From positions 1,984,001-2,048,000 of the forward strand of contig NZ_CP017661.1 of NCBI RefSeq assembly GCF_016805985.1: a DNA stretch of 64,000 nucleotides, read 5' to 3'. Shown one piece after another: positions 42,982-52,188 of this stretch. Below the pieces are notes generated by a model. It was given only the letters and a program-made list of their open reading frames with translations. It did no database searches and was not told the origin of the DNA. This DNA comes from Microbacterium sp. JZ31. Its GTDB lineage: Bacteria; Actinomycetota; Actinomycetes; Actinomycetales; Microbacteriaceae. The stretch's first letter is position 1. Every line of letters begins with the position of its first letter. Position numbers and translations under genes: made by a program.

Positions 42982-45474
42982 TCAGCCCTGCGCGGCCCGC
43001 ACGCGCAGCTCTCGAGCGAGGTGGTCGCGCTGCTCGAGCACCAGGCGGCGCAGCGACGCCGGTGCGTCGGCGTTCGCGGCGAGCCAGGCGTCGACGGGAT
43101 CGAGGGACTCGGACGACGGGAACAGGCCCGTCACGAGGCGGCGCGCGATCTCGATGCTCCGCTCCGACCACGCGTCGCGGATCCGCGCGAAGTACTCGTC
43201 GTCGAAGCGGGCGATCAGGTGCCGGCTGTCGCCGGTGCGGAAGCCGCCGATCGTCGCATCCAGGTGGTCGTTCGTGAGCGCGAGATCGTGCCACGCCGCG
43301 TCCCACGCGGCCGCGCGCACCTCCGCCTCGGGTCGCGCGGCGAGCACGCGGATCCAGGACGTGCGACCGGTCGCGGTGTCGTCGCGAGCGAGTTCGGCGT
43401 CCGCCTCCGCCTGGCCGGCGTGACCGGTCGCGGCGAGCGCCGTGAGCCACGACCAGCGCAGGTCGGCGTCGAGCGCGAGGCCCTCCGGCGCGGGCGCGGA
43501 TCCGTCGAGCATCGCGCGCAGCCCGGTCGCGCGTCCGTCGTCGAAGGCCGCGGCCCCGCCGAGGGCGCGGGCCCAGGTCAGCTGCGTGCCGCCCGTCGAC
43601 GTCCGGGTCTGCTCCCACGTCGTGTCGAGCCACGCGCGGCGCTCGGCCGGCCGGTCCGGTGTCGGCACGTAGTGGCCGATCGCGAACGCCGCGTTGGCGG
43701 TCGCGGCGGTGAGCAGGCCGACGTTCGGCTCGGCGGGCGCGTGCCGCCGCACGATCGCGAGGTAGCGGCGCGCGGGCAGCTCGCCGTCGCGCGTCGCGTC
43801 CCACAGCGAGGCCCAGATCAGCCCGCGCGCGAGCGGGTCCTCGATCGTCGACAGCCCCTCCTCCACGGCCGCGAGCGAGCGCTCGTCGAGCCGCGCCTTC
43901 GCGTACGTCAGATCGCGGTCGTTGATCAGGATCAGGTCGGCGTCCGGCAGCGGGAGCGGGGCGCTCTCCTCGAGCAGGTCGGTCTCGATGAGGTCGGTGC
44001 GCGTCAGGCGCCCGTTCGCGAGCGTGTAGCAGCCGATCGCGAGCCGGTGCGGGCGCACATCCGTCTGCGTCAGTGCGCGCGCGGACCGGTCGTACGCGAT
44101 CGTCGACATGCCCGTCGTCTCCAGCCACGCGGCCGACCACGCGCGCAGGTCGCGGCCCGAGGCGCCCTCGAGCTCCGTGAGCAGGTCGCCGAGCGTGGTG
44201 TTGCCGTACGCGTGCGCGCGGAAGTAGCGGCGTGCGCCCTCGAAGAACGCCTCCTCGCCCACGTACGCGACGAGCTGCTTGAGCACCGAGGCGCCCTTGG
44301 CGTAGGTGATGCCGTCGAAGTTGAGCTTCGCGGCCTCGAGGTCCGGGATGTCCGCGACGATCGGATGCGTGGTGGGCAGCTGGTCCTGCAGGTACGCCCA
44401 CGTCTTGCGCCGCGCGGCGAACGACACCCACGCGTCCGTGAACCGGGTCGCGGCGACGGATGCGTGCGAGCCCATGTAGTCGGCGAACGACTCCTTGAGC
44501 CACAGATCGTCCCACCACCGCATGGTGACGAGGTCGCCGAACCACATGTGCGCCATCTCGTGCAGGATCGTGTTCGCGCGCCCCTCGTGCTGCGCGTCGG
44601 TCGAGGCGCCGCGGAACACGTACGCCTCGGTGAACGTCACGAGCCCTGGGTTCTCCATCGCGCCCAGGTTGTACTCGGGCACGAACACCTGGTCGTAGGT
44701 CGACCACGGGTACGGGAACCCGAACGCCTCGTCGAAGAAGTCGAGCCCCTGCCGGGTGATCTCGAGGATCTCGTCGGCGTCGAAGTGCGGCGCGAGGGAG
44801 GCACGGCAGTAGGCACCCAGGGGGACGCGCTGCTCGGCGCCGTCCGCCGAGGGCTTGGACCACTCCCCCGTGACGCGGTGGTACGGGCCCGCGACGACCG
44901 CCGTGATGTAGCTCGAGATCGGCAGCGTCGGCGCGAACTCGACCGTCTGCGTCGCGCCGTCGTCGGACGAGCGGGCCGGCGCCTGATTCGACAGCACGTG
45001 CCAGCCCGCGGGTGCCGTGATCACGAACGTGTAGCGCGCCTTCAGATCGGGCTGCTCGAAGCACGGCATCACGCGGCGCGCGTCGGCCGGCTCGTACTGC
45101 GTGTACAGGTAGGTCTCGCCGTCGACCGGATCGCGGAAGCGGTGCAGGCCCTCGCCCGAGCGGCTGTACGCGCCGACCGCCTCGATGCGCACCTCGTTCG
45201 CACCGCGCGCGAGGCCGGCGATCCGGATGCGGGCGCCGTCCCAGTCCACATCCTGCTCGGATCCGTTCACCTGGACGCGCAGGACGGCCTCGCCCAGGAA
45301 ATCGATCCAGGTCGCATCGGCGTGCGCGTCGAAGCCCAGCGTGACGGTCGTCGGGAAGCCGGTGCGCTGCGGGTCCGGCGCGCCCGAGACGTCGAGTTCG
45401 ACGCGGGCGTGGCGGAGGGAGATCGCGGCGGCACGCGCGGCCGTCTCGTCGCGGGTGAGGTTCGCGGAGGTCAT
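42982..45474 (-). CDS. pepN: Aminopeptidase N (M1 family)
   Basis: Cytoplasmic zinc aminopeptidase of 830 residues that trims N-terminal residues from peptides. The exopeptidase motif NLGAMENPGLVTF and the zinc motif HEMAHMWFGDLVTMRWWDDLWLKESFADY (HExxH-18-E) are complete. An N-terminal beta domain with YEPADARRVMPCFEQPDLKARYTF and a long C-terminal helical ERAP1-like domain match the actinobacterial PepN layout. The start ATG 45474 follows a long intergenic region facing the small acidic gene. Confidence 0.96.
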   Translation of the reverse strand: MTSANLTRDETAARAAAISLRHARVELDVSGAPDPQRTGFPTTVTLGFDAHADATWIDFLGEAVLRVQVNGSEQDVDWDGARIRIAGLARGANEVRIEAVGAYSRSGEGLHRFRDPVDGETYLYTQYEPADARRVMPCFEQPDLKARYTFVITAPAGWHVLSNQAPARSSDDGATQTVEFAPTLPISSYITAVVAGPYHRVTGEWSKPSADGAEQRVPLGAYCRASLAPHFDADEILEITRQGLDFFDEAFGFPYPWSTYDQVFVPEYNLGAMENPGLVTFTEAYVFRGASTDAQHEGRANTILHEMAHMWFGDLVTMRWWDDLWLKESFADYMGSHASVAATRFTDAWVSFAARRKTWAYLQDQLPTTHPIVADIPDLEAAKLNFDGITYAKGASVLKQLVAYVGEEAFFEGARRYFRAHAYGNTTLGDLLTELEGASGRDLRAWSAAWLETTGMSTIAYDRSARALTQTDVRPHRLAIGCYTLANGRLTRTDLIETDLLEESAPLPLPDADLILINDRDLTYAKARLDERSLAAVEEGLSTIEDPLARGLIWASLWDATRDGELPARRYLAIVRRHAPAEPNVGLLTAATANAAFAIGHYVPTPDRPAERRAWLDTTWEQTRTSTGGTQLTWARALGGAAAFDDGRATGLRAMLDGSAPAPEGLALDADLRWSWLTALAATGHAGQAEADAELARDDTATGRTSWIRVLAARPEAEVRAAAWDAAWHDLALTNDHLDATIGGFRTGDSRHLIARFDDEYFARIRDAWSERSIEIARRLVTGLFPSSESLDPVDAWLAANADAPASLRRLVLEQRDHLARELRVRAAQG

Positions 45475-45602
45475 CCGTCCATCATCGCAGTGACGCCCCC
45501 GCGGCCTGCGAGGGACCTATCCGTCGCGTCGGCGGCCGTCAAGCCCGTAGGGAGCGCCTGCCCCCTCGACCTACGGTCGGGGGACGACGAAGGGAGACAG
45601 CC

Positions 45603-45851
45603 ATGAGCGACGCCCAGCGAGGCAATGCCACGCACGGACCGGAGATGGACGAGCAACTCGAACAGGAGAGCCGCGGGATCGTGCAGGGCGCACCCGGGTC
45701 GGCGCATGCCGAGCCGTTCCGGGAGACCGAGCCGCTGCCCGACGACACCGACGACCCGGAGGTCGAGCGCGCGTTCCGGCGCGACGGACCCGAGATCGCC
45801 GACAGCGACGCGAACCCGGCGGATGCCGAGGAAGGAGCCCAGGATGGCTGA
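45603..45851 (+). CDS. Small acidic hydrophilic protein, unknown function
   Basis: Protein of 82 residues, rich in Asp, Glu, Gly and Pro with no hydrophobic core, so probably disordered: MSDAQRGNATHGPEMDEQLEQESRG then VQGAPGSAHAEPFRETEPLPDDTDDPE. The ATG follows GAAGGGAGA. It overlaps the next gene by eight bases. Short acidic genes of this kind precede Vms1/Rv2629-like genes in some actinobacteria. It may be a stress-related accessory protein. Confidence 0.7.
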   Translation: MSDAQRGNATHGPEMDEQLEQESRGIVQGAPGSAHAEPFRETEPLPDDTDDPEVERAFRRDGPEIADSDANPADAEEGAQDG

Positions 45852-46983
45852 CGCGAACCACGATTTGGCCGAGCTGCTGCGACAGCCCGGCCCCTGGACG
45901 ACCGTGCTGACCGACGGACGCGGCGAGCGCCCGCGGCAGGAGGAGGTCGCGAAGATCCGCGCCGTGACGGATCCGCTCGGCGACGCGGGTGCGCCCGAGG
46001 CCGACGCGCAGGCGGTGGGCGACGCGCTCGCCGCCGGCGACGGACTCCCGAGCCCGTCCACCCGCTACCTGCTGGTGCGCGGCGGCGAGGTCGTGCTCGA
46101 CGACGCGTTCACGGGGCAGCGGCTGGGAGCCGAGGTGCTCGCGCACGGCGACGCTCCGCGCGTCCTGCCCCTGCTGCGTCATCGCGCCGGGGCCGTGCCC
46201 TACCTCGTCGTCGAGACCGCGCGCGAGGGCGCCCGGCTCAGCGTGCGCGAGGCGCATCGAGGCTCCGCAGGGGCGACGCAGGAGATCGAGGGTCGCACCG
46301 ACAGCCTCAACAAGGTGCAGGCCGGCGGATGGTCGCATCGGCGCTACCAGAACCACTCCGAGGACATCTGGCAGCACAACCAGTCCGAGGTGGCGGACGC
46401 GGTCGACCGGCTTGTGCGCGAGCGGCGGCCCCGCTTCGTCGTGGTCGCGGGCGACGTGCGGGCCCGGCAGCTGCTGCTCGAGAAGCTCGCCCCCGCCTCG
46501 CGGGAGCTCGCCCTCGAGGTCGACGCGCACACGAAGGCCGAGGGATCCGACGACGAGGCGCTCGAGCAGGCGATCGACGACGCCGTGAACGGCGCGATCG
46601 GCGCGGACATCGACGACGCCCGGCGACGCGCGGCCGAGAACGACGGCGCGGCCGGAGCCCGCGGCATCGGCGAGGTCATCGACGCACTGCAGCAGGCGCG
46701 CGTGGACACGCTCGTGCTCGACGCGCGCCTGGTGGACGAGGGCGAGGACGGCGAGTCGCTCGCGGCCCTCGACGCCGAGCCGTGGGTCGCGCGCAGCGAG
46801 CGCGAGGAGCTGCCCGCGGGGTCGCTCGGATACCTGCCCGCGGCCGAAGCCCTCGCCCGCGCCGCGCTGCTGAGCGGCGCGCGCGTGCTGATCGCCGAGG
46901 AGGACCTCGCCGAGGGAGAGGCCCGCGACGACCGTCCCGCCGCCGAGCCCGTCGCCGCACTGAGGTGGGCGGACGGCGGATGA
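45844..46983 (+). CDS. Vms1/baeRF2-type release-factor-like protein (Rv2629-like)
   Basis: Protein of 379 residues of the eRF1-like VLRF1/baeRF superfamily, some members of which release nascent chains from stalled ribosomes. The core loop reads KVQAGGWSHRRYQNHSEDIWQHN, matching actinobacterial members; the Gln that follows Gly-Gly-X-Ser in eukaryotic Vms1 is His here. Then PRFVVVAGDVRARQLLLEKL (L30e-like domain) and VDTLVLDARLVDEG near the end. The Mycobacterium homologue Rv2629 is a hypoxia/dormancy-related protein. Overlaps both neighbours. Confidence 0.8.
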   Translation: MADANHDLAELLRQPGPWTTVLTDGRGERPRQEEVAKIRAVTDPLGDAGAPEADAQAVGDALAAGDGLPSPSTRYLLVRGGEVVLDDAFTGQRLGAEVLAHGDAPRVLPLLRHRAGAVPYLVVETAREGARLSVREAHRGSAGATQEIEGRTDSLNKVQAGGWSHRRYQNHSEDIWQHNQSEVADAVDRLVRERRPRFVVVAGDVRARQLLLEKLAPASRELALEVDAHTKAEGSDDEALEQAIDDAVNGAIGADIDDARRRAAENDGAAGARGIGEVIDALQQARVDTLVLDARLVDEGEDGESLAALDAEPWVARSEREELPAGSLGYLPAAEALARAALLSGARVLIAEEDLAEGEARDDRPAAEPVAALRWADGG

Positions 46984-47843
46984 CACCGCCACGAGGGCGC
47001 GCGTGGGTGGGAGTTTCCGGGTGGCGATACCCGAGCTGGCGTGGAGACTTCTACCCCCGCGGCCTCGTGCAGCGCCGCGAGCTCGAGTACATCGGCGAAC
47101 GGATGTCGAGCGCCGAGATCAACGGATCGTTCTATTCGCTGCAGCGTCCGTCGAGCTACGCCCGCTGGCGCGACAGCGTGCCGAGCGGCTTTGTGTTCGC
47201 GGTCAAGGGCCCGCGCTACATCACGCACATGCTGCGTCTGCGGAGCGCGGGGACGGCGCTGTCGAACTTCTTCGCATCGGGGCCGCTGACCCTGCATGAC
47301 AAGCTCGGGCCGATCCTCTGGCAGCTGCCGGCGCGGCAGCCGTTCGAGCCGGAGGCGCTCGATGCGTTCCTGAAGTCGCTGCCGCGCACGACCGCCGAGG
47401 CGCTCGACATCGCGCGCGGTCACGACAGGCGGATGGAGGGCCGCACCGCCCTCGCGATCGACGAGGACCGTCCCCTGCGCCACTCGATCGAGCCGCGGTC
47501 GGCGACGTTCGCCGACCCCGCCTTCGCCGAGATGCTGCGTGAGCGCGACGTGTCGCTCACGGTCGCCGACACGGCCGGCACGTTCCCGATGTTCGACGAG
47601 GTGACCGCGAGCGACCACGTGTACGTGCGGCTGCACGGCTCGCAGGAGCTGTACCAGAGCGGCTACACGGATGACGAGCTCGACGACTGGGCGACGCGGA
47701 TCCGGGCGTGGACGGACGGATCCGGATGTCCCGACGGGCGCCCGCGCGACGTGTACGTGTACTTCGACAACGACGCCCGCGGTCGCGCCCCGCACGACGC
47801 GGTCGCGCTGGAGGCACGCCTGGCCGACGCGCCCGGGAGCTGA
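46980..47843 (+). CDS. DUF72-domain protein
   Basis: TIM-barrel protein of 287 residues. Family marks: VGVSGWRYPSWRGDFYPRGL at the start, FVFAVKGPRYITHM, LGPILWQLPARQPFEPEAL and, near the end, YVRLHGSQELYQSGYTDDELDDWA and DVYVYFDNDARGRAPHDA. DUF72 proteins are widespread; no firm biochemical function is established. The ATG overlaps the stop of the Vms1-like gene by four bases, so they are co-expressed. Confidence 0.88.
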   Translation: MTPPRGRAWVGVSGWRYPSWRGDFYPRGLVQRRELEYIGERMSSAEINGSFYSLQRPSSYARWRDSVPSGFVFAVKGPRYITHMLRLRSAGTALSNFFASGPLTLHDKLGPILWQLPARQPFEPEALDAFLKSLPRTTAEALDIARGHDRRMEGRTALAIDEDRPLRHSIEPRSATFADPAFAEMLRERDVSLTVADTAGTFPMFDEVTASDHVYVRLHGSQELYQSGYTDDELDDWATRIRAWTDGSGCPDGRPRDVYVYFDNDARGRAPHDAVALEARLADAPGS

Positions 47844-47855
47844 GTGCGGCGCGGT

Positions 47856-47867
47856 TACGGTGGATCC
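47856..47867 (+). promoter_or_regulatory. Leaderless promoter -10 box for RNase HI
   Basis: TACGGT, six bases, then GTG 47868. The spacing favours this start over an in-frame GTG at 47844. Confidence 0.5.
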
Positions 47868-48437
47868 GTGCCCGACCTCATCGACGTCCCCGCTTCCGAC
47901 CGGTACGTGATCGCGACCGACGGCGCCTGCCAGGGCAACCCCGGGCCGACCGGATGGGCGTGGGTCGGCGAGGATGGCCAGTGGGCGGCCGGCGCGATTC
48001 CGCAGGGTACGAACAACATCGGCGAGCTGACGGCGCTGCTGCGCGGCATCCGCGACAACGCGCACGTGCGCGACCTCGTCGTGCAGGCCGATTCGATGTA
48101 CGCCATCAACACGTACCGGTCGTGGATGGACGGCCACAAGCGACGCGGCTGGCGCACGTCGGCGAAGCAGCCCGTGAAGAACGTCGACATCCTCGAGGCG
48201 CTGATCGCGGCGCGTGACGCCCGCCGTGCCGCGGGTCTGCCCGACGTCGTGCTCGAGCACGTCAAGGGGCATGCCGGCCACCGCCTGAACAGCTGGGCGG
48301 ATGAGCGCGCCGTGCGCGCCGCGCGCCATGCCGCCAAGGGTCTCGAGGGCTCGTGGGAGTCGCGCGCCGGCCACCCCGCGGTGGACGTCGGAGTCGCGCC
48401 TCCCACCGGCGCCCAGGACCGCGTGCGCCGGAAGTAG
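47868..48437 (+). CDS. rnhA: Ribonuclease HI
   Basis: Enzyme of 189 residues that cuts the RNA strand of RNA-DNA hybrids. The four catalytic acidic positions are visible: Asp in IATDGACQGNPGPTGWAWV, Glu in NNIGELTALL, Asp in VVQADSMYAIN and Asp in SWADERAVRAA. The handle region RRGWRTSAKQPVKNVDILEAL and HVKGHAGH also fit. The C-terminus extends about 40 residues beyond the E. coli enzyme with a Pro/Gly-rich tail. Start chosen by the promoter spacing. Confidence 0.93.
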   Translation: MPDLIDVPASDRYVIATDGACQGNPGPTGWAWVGEDGQWAAGAIPQGTNNIGELTALLRGIRDNAHVRDLVVQADSMYAINTYRSWMDGHKRRGWRTSAKQPVKNVDILEALIAARDARRAAGLPDVVLEHVKGHAGHRLNSWADERAVRAARHAAKGLEGSWESRAGHPAVDVGVAPPTGAQDRVRRK

Positions 48438-48481
48438 CACCGGCCCGGAATGCGCGGATCGGGCGTGCGGTTGCATCACGC

Positions 48482-49603
48482 ATGACAGGCCGGGCCGCCA
48501 CCGTGATCGTGATCGGCGCCGGGCAGGCGGGTCTGTCGGCCGCCTTCCATCTGCGGCGGCACGGCTTCGCCAGCGCGCTCGACGCCCCCGACGCGGCGCG
48601 CACCTACGTGGTGCTGGATGCCAACCCGGTGCCGGGCGGCGCGTGGCAGCACCGGTGGGAGTCGCTGCACGTCGACAAGCTGAACCGCATCTTCGACCTG
48701 CCGGGCCTCGCGCAGCCGGAGCTCGATCCGGCGGAGCCGAGTCGGAGCGCCGTCCCCCGCTACTTCGCGGCGTTCGAGGAACGCTTCGCCCCGCCGATCC
48801 TGCGCCCCGTGCGCGTGGAATCGGTGGACTACGCGGACGACGACGAGGACGGCGACCTCGTCGTGCGCACGGACCACGGCGTGTGGCTCGCCCGCGCCAT
48901 CATCAACGCGACCGGCACGTGGAACAACCCGGTGCTGCCGACCTATCCCGGACAGGAGACCTTCCGCGGCCGCCAGCTGCACACCCGCGACTACGTGCGG
49001 CTCGAGGACTTCGCGGGGCTGCGCGTGGGCATCGTGGGCGGCGGGATCTCGGCCGTGCAGCAGCTCGAGGAGATCTCCCGGGTCGCGCAGACGCGCTGGT
49101 ACACGCGCCGCGAGCCGGTGTTCAACGACGCCGGCTTCTCCCCCGAGATCGAGGGCCGGGCGACGATCGAGAAGGTCACGGCCGACGTCGAGGCGGGCCG
49201 CCCGACCGGGAGCGTCGTCGGGTACACGGGCCTGATCTGGACGCCGTACGCCCGGGCGGCGCGCGACCGCGGCGCGCTCGTGCGGCATCCGATGTTCACG
49301 CGCATCGAGCCGGACGGCGTGCGCGAGGCCGACGGGTCGTTCACCCCGCTCGACGCGATCCTGTGGGCGACGGGGTTCAAGGCCGACCTGCGGCACCTCG
49401 ATCCGCTGTACCTGCGCAACCGGCTCGGCGGCATCACGATGCGCGGCACGCAGGTGCACGGCGAACCGCGCGTGCACCTGATCGGCTTCGGCCCGTCGCA
49501 GTCGACCGTGGGCGCGAACCGCGCGGGCCGCGAAGCCGTCGCGACGCTCGTGCGCGCCCTCGACGACGACTTCGCGCAGGACGAGGCCGACATCGCCGTC
49601 TGA
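48482..49603 (+). CDS. Flavin-containing monooxygenase-like NAD(P)-binding protein
   Basis: Protein of 373 residues. FAD motif VIGAGQAGLSAAFHLRRHGF, the substrate loop NPVPGGAWQHRWESLHVDKLN, the NADP motif VGIVGGGISAVQQLEEIS, and the ATG motif ILWATGFKADL, as in bacterial flavin monooxygenases and Baeyer-Villiger relatives. The full FMO fingerprint (FxGxxxHxxxY/F) appears only in altered form as FRGRQLHTRDY. Likely oxidises a small soft nucleophile or a sulfur/nitrogen compound; substrate unknown. It ends 116 bases before the convergent phnN. Confidence 0.84.
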   Translation: MTGRAATVIVIGAGQAGLSAAFHLRRHGFASALDAPDAARTYVVLDANPVPGGAWQHRWESLHVDKLNRIFDLPGLAQPELDPAEPSRSAVPRYFAAFEERFAPPILRPVRVESVDYADDDEDGDLVVRTDHGVWLARAIINATGTWNNPVLPTYPGQETFRGRQLHTRDYVRLEDFAGLRVGIVGGGISAVQQLEEISRVAQTRWYTRREPVFNDAGFSPEIEGRATIEKVTADVEAGRPTGSVVGYTGLIWTPYARAARDRGALVRHPMFTRIEPDGVREADGSFTPLDAILWATGFKADLRHLDPLYLRNRLGGITMRGTQVHGEPRVHLIGFGPSQSTVGANRAGREAVATLVRALDDDFAQDEADIAV

Positions 49604-49719
49604 AGGCTGCGGCCGCGGGCGGTTCGGCCCGTTTCGACTCGCTCCTCTCCCTCGACGAGCAGGCGGGTGCCACTGCCCTGCGCGTTCAGCGAGGAGTCGA
49701 AGCGGTCATACCCGCCCGG

Positions 49720-50286
49720 TCAGCTGTCGACCACGCCGCGCAGGAAGGTGACGAGCCGCTCCCCCGCCTGCTCCAGCGTGCCGTCGTTGACGATCTCGAG
49801 GTCGACCGGATGATCCGGTGCCGGGTCGGGGCGTGACACGCGCGCGGCGACGCCGGCGTCGTCCTCCCTGCCGCGCGCCGCGATCCGCGCCCGCCGCACG
49901 TCCTCGGGCACGGTGATCCGCACGGCGAACGCGCGCGGGAAGCGATCCGGCAGCTCCGAGAGCACCGACCGCGACACGTTCGCGACCACGACCTCGCCGT
50001 TCTCCGCGCGCCGCGCGTACTCGGCCGGGATCCCGTATGCGAGACCGTGCGCGCGCCACGCGAGCGCGAAGGATCCGCCGTCCTGCAGCTGCGCGAACTG
50101 CTCCTCGGTCGCCGAGGCGCACTCCTCCGCGGGCCCGGCGGGCCGGGTGATCACCCGGCGCGCGAACACGACGCCGTGAGGCTCGAGACGCTCGCGGGCG
50201 TACGCGATGACCGCGTCCTTGCCGGCTCCGCTCGGCCCGACGACCGCGACGAAGGCGCCCGTCCGCTGCTGCAGGTCAGGCGACAC
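49720..50286 (-). CDS. phnN: Ribose 1,5-bisphosphate phosphokinase PhnN
   Basis: Kinase of 188 residues related to guanylate kinase. It converts ribose 1,5-bisphosphate to PRPP, the last step of the C-P lyase pathway. Walker A GPSGAGKDAVIAYARERL is near residues 17-24, and the substrate region RRVITRPAG, then FALAWRAHGLAYGIP, follow the family pattern. Start is GTG 50286, which overlaps the phnM stop by eleven bases. Last gene of the operon. Confidence 0.92.
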   Translation of the reverse strand: MSPDLQQRTGAFVAVVGPSGAGKDAVIAYARERLEPHGVVFARRVITRPAGPAEECASATEEQFAQLQDGGSFALAWRAHGLAYGIPAEYARRAENGEVVVANVSRSVLSELPDRFPRAFAVRITVPEDVRRARIAARGREDDAGVAARVSRPDPAPDHPVDLEIVNDGTLEQAGERLVTFLRGVVDS

Positions 50287-51448
50287 GCGTGCCCTCGCGC
50301 CACACGCCGCGCACGATCGGCACCGGGGCGCCGAGCGGGTGCTGCTCGGTGGGCGCCTCGTCGTACGCGTGGACGCGGATGACGTCGGCTCGCTTGCCCG
50401 GCTCGATCGCGCCTCGGTCGTCCAGTCCGACCGCCCGCGCGGGATTCGCGCTGATGAGCTTCGACGCCTCGGGAAGCGACACGCCGCCGCGCGCGAACAG
50501 CAGGAACGCGGCCTGCAGGGGGCTCGCGGGCACGTAGTCGCTCGAGAGGATGTCCAGCAGCCCGAGGGAGAGCAGATCCGACGCCGCGACGTTGCCGGAG
50601 TGCGAGCCGCCGCGCACGATGTTCGGCGCGCCCATCACCACGAGCTGCCCCGCCTCGCGGGCGGCGCGCGCGGCGTCCACCGTGGTCGGGAACTCGGAGA
50701 TCCCGACCCCCAGCGCGACGCCCTCGTCCACGTGCGCCTGGGTGGCATCGTCGTGCGCCGCCATCGTGATGCCGCGGGAGGTGGCGCGCTCGGCCATCAG
50801 CCGTCGGTGCGGATCCGCGTACTGCGCCGACAGGCGGTGCAGCTCGGCGACGTGCCCGTCGAACTCCTCGTTCGTCAGGCGCCCCTTGCCGACCATGTAG
50901 GTGCGGAACGCCTCCACGTCGGCGTACTGCCGCTGCCCCGGCGTGTGATCCATGAGCGAGATCATGCGGACGCGATCGTGCGCGCCGACCTCGTCGAACA
51001 CCTCGACGACGTCGGGCGTCGACACCTCGCAGCGCAGGTGCACGAAGTGGTCGGCCCGCAGCAGGCCCGACTCGGCCGCGTGCACCACGGCGTCGATCAG
51101 CGTGCGGGCGTTCTTGGCCATGTTGTTGCCGTCGGTCGGCCCGGTGCCGATCCGCAGCGCGTCGAGCACGGTCGTCATGCCCGACGCTGCCATCTGCGCG
51201 TCGTGCGCGATCACGGCCGGGATCGGGTCCCAGTACCGCTTCGGCCGGGGCTGGAAGTGCGCCTCGACCTGGTCGGTGTGCAGCTCGACGACGCCCGGCA
51301 TCAGGAAGTCGCCGCCGAGATCCTCGCCTGCAGTCGCGACCGTGTCGGACACGTCCACGATCGCCCCGTCGGCGACGCGGACGGATCCGTGGATCACCTG
51401 GTCGTCCAGCACCACGCGCGCGTTGGTGAAGACGGTCTCGTTGCTCAT
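50276..51448 (-). CDS. phnM: Ribose 1-(methyl)phosphonate 5-triphosphate diphosphatase PhnM
   Basis: Amidohydrolase-fold enzyme of 390 residues that removes pyrophosphate from 5-triphosphoribosyl 1-phosphonates. Metal ligands: VVELHTDQVEAHF (the HxD pair), the His in HFVHLRCEVS, AAHDDATQAHV, and the terminal Asp motif DILSSDYVPASPL. NNMAKNARTL and SLMDHTPGQRQY are also characteristic of PhnM. The ATG overlaps the stop of DUF1045 by four bases. Confidence 0.93.
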   Translation of the reverse strand: MSNETVFTNARVVLDDQVIHGSVRVADGAIVDVSDTVATAGEDLGGDFLMPGVVELHTDQVEAHFQPRPKRYWDPIPAVIAHDAQMAASGMTTVLDALRIGTGPTDGNNMAKNARTLIDAVVHAAESGLLRADHFVHLRCEVSTPDVVEVFDEVGAHDRVRMISLMDHTPGQRQYADVEAFRTYMVGKGRLTNEEFDGHVAELHRLSAQYADPHRRLMAERATSRGITMAAHDDATQAHVDEGVALGVGISEFPTTVDAARAAREAGQLVVMGAPNIVRGGSHSGNVAASDLLSLGLLDILSSDYVPASPLQAAFLLFARGGVSLPEASKLISANPARAVGLDDRGAIEPGKRADVIRVHAYDEAPTEQHPLGAPVPIVRGVWREGTRVA

Positions 51449-52188
51449 CGGGTGCTCTCCTGCGCGGCGGCGAACGGGTGGACGGAAAGGACGTCGAACG
51501 GATCGCCCGGCTCGGGCTCGACGAACAGCGCGATCGACAGCAGCGGGACGTCGATCCCCGCCGTGTCGGCGAAGTGGGATGCGAGCGCGGCGTCGACCTC
51601 GGCGATCCGCTCTTCGGGGATCGGATCGGTCAGCGTCAGGTGGAAGCGGAACCGGTCGAACACGTACGGATAGCCCCACCGCTCGAACAGCTCGCGCTCC
51701 CGCGGACTGAGCCGCTCGGGCCGGCGGCGACGGATCTCGTCCTCGTTCGGCTGCGCGCGGAAGTCGTCGAACGCGCGCACGGCATCCGCGGCGAGCGCGT
51801 CGAGGCCCGCGTGGTCGCCGTGCGGCAGCAGCGCCCGGAAGTGCCCGACCGTCGCCGGACGCGGTGCGGCGATCGTCACGGGGCGCCGGGCGGCCGCGAA
51901 CGTGTCGGCCGCGGCGCGCAGCTCGGCCTCCGTGCGGCCCTCGGCGAGCCGGAACGGCGCCTTCAGCGTCGCGTGGAAGCCGTACCGGCGGGCGTCGACC
52001 GTGAGGTCGCGGAACTCCTCCCGCGCGTACCAGGCCTCCACCGCCTCCCGCAGTCGCAGGGCCTCCGGAGCGTCCTCCCGGGCGCCATCTGCCTCGAACT
52101 GCCGCAATACGGCCCCGGAAAGCGGCACTTCGGGGAAAGTCCCGCCGCCGAGCGCGCCCGGCAGCGCGTACACCGCGTACCGGGTCAT
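51445..52188 (-). CDS. DUF1045 phosphonate-operon protein with 2H phosphoesterase motifs
   Basis: Protein of 247 residues of the DUF1045 family found in phn operons. Two HxT motifs of the 2H phosphoesterase superfamily are intact: H72-A-T in RRYGFHATLKAPF, and H183-L-T in DRFRFHLTLTDPI. 2H enzymes open cyclic phosphates or hydrolyse 2',3'-cyclic ends. E. coli uses PhnP, a metal phosphodiesterase, to open the cyclic ribose phosphate after C-P cleavage; no phnP is here, so this protein may do that job. Overlaps phnL and phnM by four bases each. Confidence 0.85.
   Translation of the reverse strand: MTRYAVYALPGALGGGTFPEVPLSGAVLRQFEADGAREDAPEALRLREAVEAWYAREEFRDLTVDARRYGFHATLKAPFRLAEGRTEAELRAAADTFAAARRPVTIAAPRPATVGHFRALLPHGDHAGLDALAADAVRAFDDFRAQPNEDEIRRRRPERLSPRERELFERWGYPYVFDRFRFHLTLTDPIPEERIAEVDAALASHFADTAGIDVPLLSIALFVEPEPGDPFDVLSVHPFAAAQESTR

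Noticed and set aside
43021..45606. 861-residue open frame on the plus strand
   Set aside because: Antisense of pepN; no motif.
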